This document shows positions 1 to 8,640 of a stretch of 64,000 bases of DNA, one piece after another. The first letter of the stretch is position 1. Every line of letters starts with the position of its first letter. Below the pieces are notes generated by a model. It had not been told where the DNA came from and ran no database searches. It saw only the letters and a program-made list of their open reading frames with translations. The position numbers and the translations under genes were made by a program. The stretch spans positions 124,001-188,000 of the forward strand of contig NZ_BONK01000009.1 in NCBI RefSeq assembly GCF_016862675.1. The letters are read 5' to 3'. The stretch is from Cellulomonas chitinilytica (GTDB lineage Bacteria > Actinomycetota > Actinomycetes > Actinomycetales > Cellulomonadaceae).

Positions 1-299
1 ATCCGGCCGAGCTCCTCCGGTGTGAGGCACATCGCGGCGCCCGCCCCGGGTGTCCGCACGACGACCCCCGCCTTCGTGCACCGCCCCCACACCACGGGGA
101 GACCGGTCGTGCGGGACCACTGCGTCATGACGGTCGTCTTGCCCGACCCCGGCGGGCCGACGACGAGGCCGAACCTGCTGGTCACGACGTCGTCGAGCCG
201 CTGCATGAGTGCCCGGCGGACCACGCTGCCGTTCTGGGGCGCGCCGGACCGCGTGCGTGGCCCGTTCGCCAGCACGACGGCACGGCCCCCCTGCGCCAT
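1..299 (-). CDS. Partial P-loop regulator, N-terminus (LuxR/MalT-type ATPase likely)
   Basis: The gene runs off the left edge, so only the first 99 codons are present, starting at the ATG complementary to 297-299. The translation has an N-terminal motif VVRRALMQRLDD followed by GLVVGPPGSGKTTVMTQWS, a clear Walker A P-loop near residues 43-60. This layout (short basic leader, then a P-loop within the first 60 residues) matches the NB-ARC-like ATPase domain of large MalT/LuxR-type (LAL) regulators. The C-terminal HTH that would prove it lies outside the window. Another STAND-type ATPase is possible. Confidence 0.6.
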   Translation of the reverse strand, partial: MAQGGRAVVLANGPRTRSGAPQNGSVVRRALMQRLDDVVTSRFGLVVGPPGSGKTTVMTQWSRTTGLPVVWGRCTKAGVVVRTPGAGAAMCLTPEELGR

Positions 300-452
300 C
301 ACAGCCTCCGACCCCCTGAGCCCCCCGACCTCGACGGCGTGGGCGCCCTGGGGTCGATCCTGACAGCCGTACCGCGATGTGATCTACACCATAGTGGGCG
401 AAAATGTGCGTATCGGGACGGGCCGTATCGATTCGGGCAGCGCGCCGGCCCC

Positions 453-1028
453 TCAGGAGCCCTCCGCGGCCCCCGGCGGACGCACCTCGTAGCGCAGCAG
501 GACGGCACCGTTGCCGAACCGTCGCTCGTCGACCAGCCGCAGGTCCAGCCGGACGTCGCCGGGCAGGAACGCCGTGCCCCCGCCGACCACCACCGGGCTG
601 ACCAGCACCTGGAGCTCGTCGACCAGTCCCGCCCGCAACGCGTGCGCGGCCAGGCCGGGGCCGCCCACCGACAGGTCGCGCGCCGACGACGCCTTGAGCT
701 CCGCCACCGCGACCGGGTCGAACGTGCGCTCCACGCGCGTCCGGCTCGTCACCGGGGCGTCGAGCGTCGTCGAGTACACGACCTTGTCGGCCGCCCGCCA
801 GATCTGCGCGTAGTCACGCTCCACCGCGGGCGAGTCGTCGGGGGCGGTCTCCCAGTACGCCATCACCCGGTACATCCGCCGCCCGTACAGGTACGTGCCG
901 ATCGGGCGTTCCAGCTCGTTGACCGCCGCGTGCACCTCCGAGTCGGGCGCGGCCCAGTCGAACCGTCCGTCCTGGTCCGCGACGTAGCCGTCGAGCGAGG
1001 TGATCGCGGTGTACAGCAGCCGGGCCAT
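453..1028 (-). CDS. Dihydrofolate reductase/RibD C-terminal-family protein
   Basis: A 191-residue protein of the RibD C-terminal/DHFR-like fold, predicted to be a cytoplasmic NADPH-dependent reductase of unknown substrate. The start MARLLYTAITSLDGYVAD is the family's first beta strand. VGGPGLA (about 121-127) is the nucleotide-binding turn and PVVVGGGTAFLP (about 145-156) is the late glycine-rich family motif. The ATG at 1028 is preceded by a GGAGGGACC ribosome site. It is divergent from the DGPF/sigma factor pair starting at 1297, and genes of this family often accompany DGPF/ECF modules, so co-regulation is plausible. The true substrate is unknown. Confidence 0.85.
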   Translation of the reverse strand: MARLLYTAITSLDGYVADQDGRFDWAAPDSEVHAAVNELERPIGTYLYGRRMYRVMAYWETAPDDSPAVERDYAQIWRAADKVVYSTTLDAPVTSRTRVERTFDPVAVAELKASSARDLSVGGPGLAAHALRAGLVDELQVLVSPVVVGGGTAFLPGDVRLDLRLVDERRFGNGAVLLRYEVRPPGAAEGS

Positions 1029-1296
1029 GCAGGTCCCTCCGTCGTCGGTGCGGGGCGGTCGTCCCAGGATGTCGGGCCGGGACCGTCGGCGCACCTGTTT
1101 CGTCGTCGTTCCTGCGCTGGTCACGGGCACGACGCGTCGCGCCGGCCGACGTGCGGCGCGACCGGGACCCGACCGGGAGACTGGTCCGGTCCGTGCCGGT
1201 GGCGGCCGCTGCGCCGCCGGTGTCGATCCGGGCCCGCACCGTTCGTACAGAGGGTGAGGACCGGGACCCGCCCGGGACACGGCACCAGGAGGAGAC

Positions 1297-1638
1297 ATGG
1301 CCCAGTACCTGCTCAGCGTGATGGAACCCACGGGCGGCACCCCCGACCCCGACCTCCTGCGGCAGGTGGTGCAGGACGTCGAGGCGCTGGACCGGACGAT
1401 GCACGACGAGGGCGTGTGGGTGTTCGCGGGCGGGCTGCACTCGCCGAGCACCGCGACCGTGCTGCGCGCCCAGGACGGGCAGGTCGTCGTGACCGACGGA
1501 CCGTTCGCCGAGGGCAAGGAGCACCTCGGAGGGTTCTCGGTCATCGACGTCGACGACCTCGACGCCGCCCTCGAGTGGGGCAGGCGGCTCGCCGTCGCGA
1601 CCACCCTGCCGATCGAGGTGCGACCGTTCCGGTCATGA
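1297..1638 (+). CDS. YCII-related DGPF-domain protein (module 1)
   Basis: A 113-residue protein with the ferredoxin-like YCII fold. It carries the name-giving DGPF signature at residues 67-70 (VVTDGPFAEGKEHLGGF). The ATG follows an AGGAGGAG ribosome site. Its stop codon overlaps the start of the sigma factor gene (ATGA at 1635-1638), so the two are translationally coupled. DGPF proteins are the conserved genomic partners of ECF42 sigma factors; their biochemical role is not established. Confidence 0.9.
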   Translation: MAQYLLSVMEPTGGTPDPDLLRQVVQDVEALDRTMHDEGVWVFAGGLHSPSTATVLRAQDGQVVVTDGPFAEGKEHLGGFSVIDVDDLDAALEWGRRLAVATTLPIEVRPFRS

Positions 1639-2927
1639 CCGCGCACGGGGCGCCGGACGGGCCGGGCGGCGGACCGACGGACGCCGAGCGGCAGGTCGCG
1701 GCCGTGTTCCGGGCGGAGCACGGCCGGGCCGTCGCGATCCTCACCCGGCAGCTCGGCGACCTCGGCGTCGCGGAGGAGGCGGTGCAGGAGGCGTTCGTCG
1801 TCGCACTGCGACGCTGGCCCACCGACGGCGTCCCCCCGAGCCCGGCCGGCTGGATCCTCACGACCGCGCGGCACCGGGCGATCGACCACCTGCGCCGCGA
1901 GTCCTCCCGGGCCGACCGGCACGCGCAGGCCGCCCTGCTGCACGCCCGCGACGAGCCGCCGGAGGTGGGACCCGTGCAGGACGACCGGCTCCGCCTCGTG
2001 TTCACGTGCTGCCACCCGGCGCTCGCCGTCCCCGCGCAGGTGGCGCTCACCCTGCGGCTGCTCGGTGGCCTCACGACGGCCGAGATCGCGCACGCGTTCC
2101 TCGTGCCCGAGCCGACGATGGCCCAGCGGATCGTGCGCGCCAAGGCGAAGATCCGCGACGCACGCATCCCGTACCGGGTGCCGCGCGACGAGGACCTGCC
2201 CGACCGGCTGACCGGGGTGCTCGCCGTCGTCTACCTCGTGTTCACCACGGGTCACACGGCCGTCGCGGGGGACTCGCTGGTCCGCGAGGACCTGTGCGCG
2301 GAGGCGATCCGGCTGGGACGGCTCCTCGTCGAGCTCATGCCCGACGAGCCCGAGGCGCTCGGCCTGCTCGCGCTCATGCTGCTCGTCGACTCCCGGCGCG
2401 CCACCCGGGTCGGCCCGGACGGGCTCGTGCTTCTCGCCGACCAGGACAGGTCACGCTGGGACACGGCCGAGATCGCCGAGGGCCAGGCGCTCGTGCGGCG
2501 GTGCCTGCGGCGGGGTCGGCCCGGGCCGTACCAGGTGCAGGCGGCGATCCAGGCGGTGCACGCGGACGCACCGACCGCGGCGGCCACGGACTGGCGGCAG
2601 GTCGTTGCCCTCTACGACCAGCTCCTCGTGCTCGCGCCGAGCCCGGTCGTCTCGCTCAACCGGGCGGTCGCCGTCGCCGAGGTGGACGGGCCCGCCGCGG
2701 GGCTCGCCCTGGTCGACGACCTCCCCCTCACCCGTTTCCACGTGTTCCACGCCGTGCGGGCCGACCTGCTGCGCCGGCTCGGCCGGTCCGCGGAGGCGGC
2801 CGACGAGTACGCCGCCGCGATCGCCGCCACGGACAACGCCGCCGAGCGCGCCCACCTGACCCGCACACGCGACACCCTGCCGCCACCCACCCCGGCGGCC
2901 GGTGCCGAGTCCGTCAGCTCGGGGTGA
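1635..2927 (+). CDS. ECF42-type RNA polymerase sigma factor (module 1)
   Basis: A 430-residue ECF sigma factor. Residues about 25-90 form region sigma-2 (AEEAVQEAFVVALRRWP, then GWILTTARHRAIDHLRRE). FTCCHPAL (123-130) is followed by the sigma-4 HTH (about 131-180). A long C-terminal extension of about 240 residues (LADQDRSRWD, PYQVQAAIQAVHA, LNRAVAVAEVDGP) has TPR-like character. Extension, CCHP motif and DGPF neighbour identify the ECF42 group, in which the extension is needed for activity. No anti-sigma factor is adjacent. The stop codon lies inside a 55-bp intergenic repeat (2919-2973), so the repeat supplies the last codons. Confidence 0.9.
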   Translation: MTAHGAPDGPGGGPTDAERQVAAVFRAEHGRAVAILTRQLGDLGVAEEAVQEAFVVALRRWPTDGVPPSPAGWILTTARHRAIDHLRRESSRADRHAQAALLHARDEPPEVGPVQDDRLRLVFTCCHPALAVPAQVALTLRLLGGLTTAEIAHAFLVPEPTMAQRIVRAKAKIRDARIPYRVPRDEDLPDRLTGVLAVVYLVFTTGHTAVAGDSLVREDLCAEAIRLGRLLVELMPDEPEALGLLALMLLVDSRRATRVGPDGLVLLADQDRSRWDTAEIAEGQALVRRCLRRGRPGPYQVQAAIQAVHADAPTAAATDWRQVVALYDQLLVLAPSPVVSLNRAVAVAEVDGPAAGLALVDDLPLTRFHVFHAVRADLLRRLGRSAEAADEYAAAIAATDNAAERAHLTRTRDTLPPPTPAAGAESVSSG

Positions 2928-2973
2928 GAACGGCACGTCAGAGTCACGTTCTCGCCCCGAAGTCACGGTCTCG
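2919..2973 (+). repeat. 55-bp intergenic repeat, copy 1
   Basis: This copy and the reverse complement of 3693-3747 match at 53 of 55 positions by eye, so the two form long inverted repeats around the nitroreductase gene. The internal unit is GAGAACGTGACTTCGGGG, present in direct and inverted forms. It overlaps the last two codons and stop of the sigma factor gene. Confidence 0.85.
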
Positions 2974-2974
2974 C

Positions 2975-2997
2975 GTGACCCCTCGGGCCGGGGTCAC
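2975..2997. terminator. Hairpin between convergent genes
   Basis: GTGACCCC (2975-2982) and GGGGTCAC (2990-2997) form an 8-bp stem with a 7-nt loop between the convergent sigma factor and nitroreductase genes, overlapping the nitroreductase stop codon. There is no T-run, as is common in high-GC actinobacteria. Confidence 0.45.
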
Positions 2998-3638
2998 CAG
3001 CCGTCGACGTGGAGGACCTCGTCGAGCGGGAGGCGGGGGGCCGGACGGAACGTGTCGCCCGTGTAGTACGCCGTCGGGATGAGGACGCCCTGGCGGACGT
3101 CGTCGGGCAGCCCGAGCACGGTGGCGACCTCCTGCTCGTGCGCGAGGTGCAGCGTCGTCCAGGCCGTGCCGAGGCCGCGGGCACGCGCCGCGAGCATGTA
3201 GCTCCACGCCGCCGGCAGCAGCGACCCCCACAGACCGGCCTGGTTGCCCGCGCCCAGGTGCCGGACCGTGAGGCACGGGATGACCAGGACCGGGACCTCG
3301 CCCAGGTGCTCGCCGAGGTACGCGACACTGTCGCCGATCCGCTCCTGCACCGGCGCCCGGCCCGGGTCGTCGCTGAACAGCCTCCCCGCGTAGCCGGGGG
3401 ACGCGACGTACGCCTCGACGGACCGCCGGTACACGTCACCGATCGCGGCGCGCTTCTCGGCGTCCGTCACGACCAGCCAGTGCCAGCCCTGCCGGTTCGA
3501 GCCCGACGGCGCCTGCAGCGCGACGTCCAGGCACTCCCGGACGAGGTCGAGCGGGACGTCACGGGTCAGGTCGAGGCGCTTGCGCACCGACCGGGTCGTG
3601 GTGAGCAGCTCGTCGGGCGTGAGGGGCAGCGTCGCCAT
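2994..3638 (-). CDS. Nitroreductase-family protein
   Basis: A 214-residue FMN-dependent nitroreductase-family oxidoreductase. The N-terminal TTTRSVRKRLDL is the R-S-x-R motif that contacts FMN phosphate. APSGSNRQGWHWLVV (about 43-57) is the second flavin-binding segment, and ARARGLGTAWTTLH (about 151-164) is the family's GLGT motif. The ATG at 3638 sits 6 nt after TAGCCT, so the transcript is probably leaderless. The gene is framed by inverted 55-bp repeats on both sides. The substrate (quinone, nitroaromatic or other) cannot be read from sequence. Confidence 0.9.
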   Translation of the reverse strand: MATLPLTPDELLTTTRSVRKRLDLTRDVPLDLVRECLDVALQAPSGSNRQGWHWLVVTDAEKRAAIGDVYRRSVEAYVASPGYAGRLFSDDPGRAPVQERIGDSVAYLGEHLGEVPVLVIPCLTVRHLGAGNQAGLWGSLLPAAWSYMLAARARGLGTAWTTLHLAHEQEVATVLGLPDDVRQGVLIPTAYYTGDTFRPAPRLPLDEVLHVDGW

Positions 3639-3692
3639 CCCGCCAGGCTAGGTGGCCCGGACCAGCCGCGCCGGGTGCCGTCGACCAGGGGC

Positions 3693-3747
3693 CGAGACCG
3701 TGACTTCGGGGCGAGAACGTGACTCTGAAGTGCCGGTCTCACCCCGA
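3693..3747 (-). repeat. 55-bp intergenic repeat, copy 2 (inverted relative to copy 1)
   Basis: Reverse complement of copy 1 with two differences. It lies in the divergent region between the nitroreductase and the DUF5655 gene. A third, more diverged copy in the same orientation lies at 36390-36444. Confidence 0.85.
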
Positions 3748-3816
3748 ACCGACGGTCTCGCCGTGGCTGCGGGGGCGGGGGTGGGGCGTGGGGTGCCGGA
3801 CGACGATGATGGGGGG

Positions 3817-4194
3817 ATGACCGACGCGCACGTGTGGACCGTCGACGACCATCTCCACGGGGCGTCCCCCGAGCACGTCGCGCTGTGGCGGGAGGTCGCC
3901 GGGCTCATCGAGGCGTGCGGGCCCGTCGAGGTCGTCGTGCACAAGACGACGATCACGTTCAAGGGGACGCGGCGCGGGTTCGCCGGGGCACGGCCGGACG
4001 CCGGCGGCGTCGTCGGGTTCCTCGACCTGATGCGCCCCGTCGACACCGACCCGCGGATCACGAGCGTCGCCCCGTACACCCACCGGCTGTTCGTCAACCA
4101 CTTCCGGGTCCGGTCGACCACCGACCTCGACGACACGTTCGCCGAGTGGGTCCGGGAGGCCTACGCGGTCGGCGCCGGCGCCCACCTGGACTGA
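3817..4194 (+). CDS. DUF5655-domain protein
   Basis: A 125-residue protein. VEVVVHKTTITFKG and TSVAPYTHRLFVNHFRV resemble the DUF5655 domain (alpha/beta fold, unknown function). The ATG at 3817 follows a GGGGGG tract that may act as ribosome site. An upstream in-frame start at 3652 would add 55 residues encoded largely by the intergenic repeat, so it is rejected. No partner gene is evident. Confidence 0.75.
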   Translation: MTDAHVWTVDDHLHGASPEHVALWREVAGLIEACGPVEVVVHKTTITFKGTRRGFAGARPDAGGVVGFLDLMRPVDTDPRITSVAPYTHRLFVNHFRVRSTTDLDDTFAEWVREAYAVGAGAHLD

Positions 4195-4266
4195 CCGCCG
4201 GACGGGTCCGCCGGGCCGGTCAGCCGGGCCGGTCAGCCGAGCCGGTGAGCCGAGCCGATCGGCCGG

Positions 4267-5514
4267 TCAGCGGGCCGCGCCCGCCGCGTCGCGGGCCGTC
4301 GCCGCCCGGCCGCGCAGCAGGTCGCGCTCGTGCGGGGTCGGGGCGAGCAGGGCGGCGCGCTCGAGCTCGACCGCCGCCTCGCCGGGCCGGTCCAGGCGGA
4401 GCAGGACGTCGGCGCGGACGGCACCGAGCAGGTGGTAGCGGGCCATCCGGGGGTCGGCGCGCAGGGCGTCGACGGCGACGAGCGCGGCCTGCGGACCGTC
4501 CGCGTGCAGCACCGCGACGGCCCGGTTCAGCTCGACGACGGGTGAGGGTGCGACCTGCGCGAGCGCGTCGTACAGGGCGACGACGGCCTCCCAGTCGGTG
4601 TCCTCGAACCGGGCGGCGCGGCTGTGGCACGCGGCGATCGCCGCCTGCAGCGTGTACGGGCCGAGCGGGCGGCCCAGGGCGACGGCCCGGTCCAGCGACG
4701 CGATCCCGTGCATGATCAGCGTCCGGTCCCACCGGGAGCGGTCCTGGTCGGGCAGCAGCACGCCGTCACGTCGGGCGTCGAACCGGGACGCCTGCAGCTC
4801 CAGCAGGGCGACGAGGCCGTGCACCTCCGGCTCGGCCGGCAGCAGCGCGGCGAGCACCCGCGCCAGGCGCATCGCGTCCTCGGCGAGGTCGCGACGGACC
4901 CACGCGTCCCCGGTCGTCGCGTTGTGGCCCTCGGTGAAGATCGAGTAGACGACCTCGAGGACCGGCCCGAGGCGTGCGGGCAGCTCGTCGGCCTGCGGGA
5001 CCTCGAACGGCACGTGCGCCTCGGCGAGCGTGCGCTTCGCCCGGGAGATGCGCTGCCCGATCGTCGCGGACGGCACGAGGTACTTGCGGGCGATCTCGTC
5101 CGTCGTGAGGCCGCCGAACAGGCGCAGCGTGAGCGCGATGCGGGACTCGCGTGGCAGCACCGGGTGGCAGGTGAGGAAGACCAGGGAGAGCAGGTCGTCG
5201 CCGACGGGGTCGTCGACGACGACGTCCGCCGCGGGTGCGTCGGGCAGCGTCCGGGCCAGGACGGCGTACTTCGCGTCGCGGTTCTGCTCACGACGGATCA
5301 GGTCGATCGCCCGGTGCCGTGCCGTCCCGAACAGCCACGCCCCCGGCTTGTCGGGGATCCCGACCGTCGGCCACTGCTCGAGAGCGGCGACGAACGCGTC
5401 CTGCGCGAGCTCCTCCGCGAGGCCGACGTCCCGGACCAGCCGGGTGAGCGAGGCGACGAGGCGCGGCGACTCGATGCGCCAGACGGCGTCGAGCGTGCGT
5501 CGTGCGTCCGTCAT
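4267..5514 (-). CDS. ECF42-type RNA polymerase sigma factor (module 2)
   Basis: A 415-residue ECF sigma factor with the same architecture as the one at 1635-2927. Sigma-2 is at about 15-75 (AEELAQDAFVAALEQWP, GTARHRAIDLIRRE). The LTCHPVL motif (114-120) precedes the sigma-4 HTH (GGLTTDEIARKYLVPSATIGQR). The C-terminal extension keeps LLPDQDRSRWDR, YTLQAAIAACHS and LNRAVAVLHADGP. The gene lies 24 nt downstream of its DGPF partner on the same strand. It has one cysteine where module 1 has CC before HP. Target promoters are unknown. Confidence 0.9.
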   Translation of the reverse strand: MTDARRTLDAVWRIESPRLVASLTRLVRDVGLAEELAQDAFVAALEQWPTVGIPDKPGAWLFGTARHRAIDLIRREQNRDAKYAVLARTLPDAPAADVVVDDPVGDDLLSLVFLTCHPVLPRESRIALTLRLFGGLTTDEIARKYLVPSATIGQRISRAKRTLAEAHVPFEVPQADELPARLGPVLEVVYSIFTEGHNATTGDAWVRRDLAEDAMRLARVLAALLPAEPEVHGLVALLELQASRFDARRDGVLLPDQDRSRWDRTLIMHGIASLDRAVALGRPLGPYTLQAAIAACHSRAARFEDTDWEAVVALYDALAQVAPSPVVELNRAVAVLHADGPQAALVAVDALRADPRMARYHLLGAVRADVLLRLDRPGEAAVELERAALLAPTPHERDLLRGRAATARDAAGAAR

Positions 5515-5538
5515 CGCCCCGCTCCCCCGGCGGTCGGG

Positions 5539-5970
5539 TCACTCGCCGTGCTGGTCGCGGATCGTCGCGGCGACCTTGTCCTCCTGCGCGGCGACCTCGG
5601 GCGTGTACGCGGCGCCGAAGTCCTCGACCGAGTACAGCGGCCGGATCTGCAGGGTGCTCGTGAGCTCGTCGCCGTGCGGGCACCGCTTGGCCCACTCGAC
5701 GGCCTCCTCGAGCGAGCTGACCTCCCAGATCCAGTAGCCCGCGACGATCTCCTTCGCCTCCGTGAACGGGCCGTCGACGACCGTCGTCGCGCCGCGCTCG
5801 AAGACGACCTTCGCGCCCTTGCTCGTCGGCTGCAGACCCTCGCCGCCGAGCATGATGCCCGCCTCGGCGAGCTGCTGGTTGTACGCGTTCATCTCGACGA
5901 ACATCTGCTCGGTCGGGGCGACCTTGTCCTCGTCCGCGCCGCTGCCCGTGATCATGACCAGGACCTTCAT
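5539..5970 (-). CDS. YCII-related DGPF-domain protein (module 2)
   Basis: A 143-residue protein. VVDGPFTEAKEIVAGYWIW carries the DGPF signature at 66-69; the N-terminal MKVLVMITGSGADEDK and the middle LGGEGLQPTSKGA are typical of the family. A strong GGAGGGAG ribosome site precedes the ATG at 5970. It is the first gene of the two-gene module ending with the sigma factor at 4267. Confidence 0.9.
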   Translation of the reverse strand: MKVLVMITGSGADEDKVAPTEQMFVEMNAYNQQLAEAGIMLGGEGLQPTSKGAKVVFERGATTVVDGPFTEAKEIVAGYWIWEVSSLEEAVEWAKRCPHGDELTSTLQIRPLYSVEDFGAAYTPEVAAQEDKVAATIRDQHGE

Positions 5971-6109
5971 GGTGGTGCTCCCTCCAGGGTTCGCCCGCTC
6001 GACGCTAGTGCCGGAGCGGGGCCTTCACCACGTCGTCGAACGGGGACCGGCCGTCTTCGACACGGGCACGCGATCTCTTTCGGGCGGCTGGTCCGGTTAC
6101 CGTGCCCGG

Positions 6110-7072
6110 GTGCAGCATCGCCTCCCCGCGCCGCTCGGCGTGCTCGCCGTCGTCGTCGGGGCGTTGCTGTTCGCCGTCAACGGGACCGTCGCGAAGCTCG
6201 CCATGGAGGCCGGGCTCACCCCGACCCGGCTCGTCGAGATCCGGTGCGTCGGGTCCGCGGTGGTGCTGGTCGCCGCGGTGCTCGTCGTCGGTGCGCGGCG
6301 GCTGCGGCTGCGCGACCGCCGCGAGCTCGTCTCGCTCGCCGTGCTCGGGGTCGTCGGGGTCGCGCTCGTCCAGTGGTGCTACCTGTCGGCGATCGCGCGG
6401 CTGCCCGTCGGGATCGCGCTGCTCATCGAGTACACCGCTCCCCTGCTCGTCGCGCTGTGGGCGCGGTTCGTGCTCCACGAGGCCGTGCACGCACGCGTGT
6501 GGTGGGCGCTCGCCGCGTGCCTCGGCGGGCTGACGCTCGTCGCGCACGTCGGCGAGGGGGTGGTGCTCGACGTCGTCGGGCTGCTGTTCGCGTGCGCCGC
6601 CGCCGTGTCGCTCGCCGCGTACTACCTGCTCGGCGACCGTCTCCTCGCCGAGCGTGACCCGCTGTCGACGCACGCGTGGACGATGACGTTCGCCGCCGTG
6701 TTCTGGGTCGTCCTGCAGCCCGTGTGGACGTACCCGTACGGGACGCTGACCGTGCCCGTCGCGGTGCCTGGCGCGGTCACGCCGCCGTTGTGGGTGCTCG
6801 TCGTGTGGATCGTCGTGCTCGGCACCGTCGTGCCGTACCTGCTGTTCCTCGTCGGCATCCGGTCCCTCGGGCCCGCCCGGGCCGGGCTGCTCGGGATGGT
6901 CGAGCCCGTCGCCGCGTCCGCCGCCGCGTGGGTCGTGCTCGACGAGGCGATGACGGCGGTGCAGCTCGTCGGCGGGGCCGTGGTGCTCGGCGGGGTGGTG
7001 CTCGCGGAGACGGCCCGACGACGGACGGTGGCCGCGCCCGGGGCCGTGCTGCCGGACGGGGTGGCCCCCTAG
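6110..7072 (+). CDS. EamA/DMT-family transporter
   Basis: A 320-residue inner-membrane protein with about ten hydrophobic segments and two EamA repeats (first around GVLAVVVGALLFAVNGTVAKLA, second from VVGLLFACAAAVSLAAYYLL). LLIEYTAPLLVALW and GLLGMVEPVAASAAAW are the conserved repeat-end motifs. The family exports amino acids or other metabolites (RhtA-like). The GTG at 6110 lies 6 nt after TACCGT, indicating a leaderless transcript. It is divergent from DGPF module 2. Confidence 0.85.
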   Translation: MQHRLPAPLGVLAVVVGALLFAVNGTVAKLAMEAGLTPTRLVEIRCVGSAVVLVAAVLVVGARRLRLRDRRELVSLAVLGVVGVALVQWCYLSAIARLPVGIALLIEYTAPLLVALWARFVLHEAVHARVWWALAACLGGLTLVAHVGEGVVLDVVGLLFACAAAVSLAAYYLLGDRLLAERDPLSTHAWTMTFAAVFWVVLQPVWTYPYGTLTVPVAVPGAVTPPLWVLVVWIVVLGTVVPYLLFLVGIRSLGPARAGLLGMVEPVAASAAAWVVLDEAMTAVQLVGGAVVLGGVVLAETARRRTVAAPGAVLPDGVAP

Positions 7073-7091
7073 CCTCGCCTCGGCGCGCCGG

Positions 7092-7634
7092 TCAGGTCAG
7101 GCTCGCGCACGCGTCGCGGACGAACTCGTCCACGTCCGTCACGACGGGCGCCCAGTCGCCCAGCTCGCCGTCGTCCGTCCAGGCCTCGTACCGGACCTGG
7201 CCGGGCTCCATGCCCGCGAGGTCGTCGACCGTGAACGGGACGTCGATCGCTGACCAGCTGTTGTCGTTCGTCCAGCCGTACAGCGAGTACTCGACGCCCG
7301 GCTCGAGCGGGCTCAACGGCGTCTGCGTGCGCCAATCGTCCGGGGCCGCCAGCGACCAGGTCGCGGACTCGGAGACGGCGGACGGCGCGTCCCACGATCC
7401 GTCGCTCACGCTCGGGTTGCTCACCGAGTCGGCGTCGGGGTCCGGCTCGACGGAGTGATAGACCGTGGCGCCATCGATGTGCCCCTCGCAGACCTGGAGG
7501 TACCCGACGGGCCTTCCCTGGTCGTCCACGCCGACACCGGCGATGGCCCCGCCCTCCACCGTGCAACCGCTCAGCGCCAGGCAGCCCACGACGACCGCGC
7601 CGACGGGCGGGAGGGCGGAGGCTCGGCGGCGCAT
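7092..7634 (-). CDS. Putative secreted lipoprotein
   Basis: A 180-residue protein with a basic start (MRRRASALPP), a hydrophobic stretch and the lipobox LSGC near residues 21-24, so it is predicted to be lipid-anchored on the outer face of the membrane. The mature part is acidic and rich in W, D and S (YSLYGWTNDNSWSAIDVPF) and resembles no family I know. The ATG at 7634 sits 7 nt after TACGGT (leaderless). It is convergent with the EamA gene. Confidence 0.75.
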   Translation of the reverse strand: MRRRASALPPVGAVVVGCLALSGCTVEGGAIAGVGVDDQGRPVGYLQVCEGHIDGATVYHSVEPDPDADSVSNPSVSDGSWDAPSAVSESATWSLAAPDDWRTQTPLSPLEPGVEYSLYGWTNDNSWSAIDVPFTVDDLAGMEPGQVRYEAWTDDGELGDWAPVVTDVDEFVRDACASLT

Positions 7635-7707
7635 GGTGGTGACCGTAGGGGACGACGCCGCCCGCGGGGTCTCGGTGCAGTCACAGCTCGGTACCGACCC
7701 GCACACG

Positions 7708-8478
7708 TCAGGCCGGCTTGCGGGCCTCGATGAGGAACCGGGTCGAGTGGGCGACGAACGGGCCGTCCTGCAGCTGCTCGTGCAGGTCGTGGAGCTGCGG
7801 CAGGTAGGCCTCGACGGTGAAGCCGGGCACCATCCAGACGACCTTGCGCAGGAACCACACGACCGCGCCGATGTCGTGGAACTCGATGCGGAGCTCCTCG
7901 TCGCGCACGTCGGCGACCTCCAGCCCGGCGGCACCGGCTCGGGCGACGTCGCGGTCGGGGTGCCGGCCGTTGCGGGACGACTCCGGTTGTGGGCCGAGGA
8001 AGTGCTCGACGACCTCGAACACGCTGTGCGGGCCGACGTGCTGCGCGAGGTACGTGCCACCGGGTCGCAGGACGCGGGCGATCTCCTCCCACCAGACGGT
8101 CACGGGGTGGCGGCTCACGACGAGGTCGAACGCGGCGTCGCCGAAGGGCAGCGGGGGCTCGTCGGGGTCGACGACGAGCGCGACGCCGAGCGGGTGCAGC
8201 CGTGCGGTCGCCGTGACGACGTTGGGCGGCCACGACTCGGTCGCGACGACGAGCGCGGGCCGGGCGGAGGCCGCGCCGAGGGCCGTCGCGAGCACCTCGC
8301 CGCCGCCCGTCTGGATGTCGAGCACGGCCTCCGCACCGCCCAGCCGTCCGGCGAGTGTCCGGGCGTAGCCCCACGACGGGCGCTGCTCGGTGGCCCGGCC
8401 GTCCAGCCACGAGAAGTCCCAGCCCTCCATCGGCGCGGCGGCGGCCTCGGCCACCAGGTCGTCGAACGTCCTCGTCAT
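7708..8478 (-). CDS. Class I SAM-dependent methyltransferase
   Basis: A 256-residue Rossmann methyltransferase. VLDIQTGGGEVL (about 52-63) is motif I, VATESW is the motif II acidic end, LPFGDAAFDLVVSRHPV matches motif IV, and RVLRPGGTYLAQHVG is the post-motif typical of methyltransferase 11 proteins. The C-terminal region (VEAYLPQLHDLHEQL) probably forms the substrate lid. I used the ATG at 8478; an in-frame ATG at 8487 is equally possible because neither has a clear ribosome site. Substrate unknown. Confidence 0.85.
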   Translation of the reverse strand: MTRTFDDLVAEAAAAPMEGWDFSWLDGRATEQRPSWGYARTLAGRLGGAEAVLDIQTGGGEVLATALGAASARPALVVATESWPPNVVTATARLHPLGVALVVDPDEPPLPFGDAAFDLVVSRHPVTVWWEEIARVLRPGGTYLAQHVGPHSVFEVVEHFLGPQPESSRNGRHPDRDVARAGAAGLEVADVRDEELRIEFHDIGAVVWFLRKVVWMVPGFTVEAYLPQLHDLHEQLQDGPFVAHSTRFLIEARKPA

Positions 8479-8640
8479 GCCGGCCATCGTGCGCGACGGT
8501 CGCGACGCGACGCGAGCCGACACCCGGCGCGGGCCCTGACGCCGGGCTGCCAGACGGTGACGGCGAAGACGTCGTGGCGCCCGGTGCGACGAAGTCTTCG
8601 GTCTCGCGGCCGGACCGTCGGTCGGTGGCGGGCGCCCACG

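Noticed and set aside
22..363. A plus-strand frame of 113 codons at the left edge
   Set aside because: It is antisense to the P-loop gene, and the minus-strand translation has a real Walker A motif while this frame is only R/P/T-rich.
453..2255. A 600-codon minus-strand frame covering the DHFR-like gene and beyond
   Set aside because: Only its last 191 codons (from 1028) are protein-like; the rest is antisense to the DGPF and sigma factor genes.
4199..4265. Repeats of GCCGGTCAGCCG downstream of the DUF5655 gene
   Set aside because: Imperfect short GC-rich direct repeats; no clear stem or protein-binding pattern, so not called as a regulatory element.
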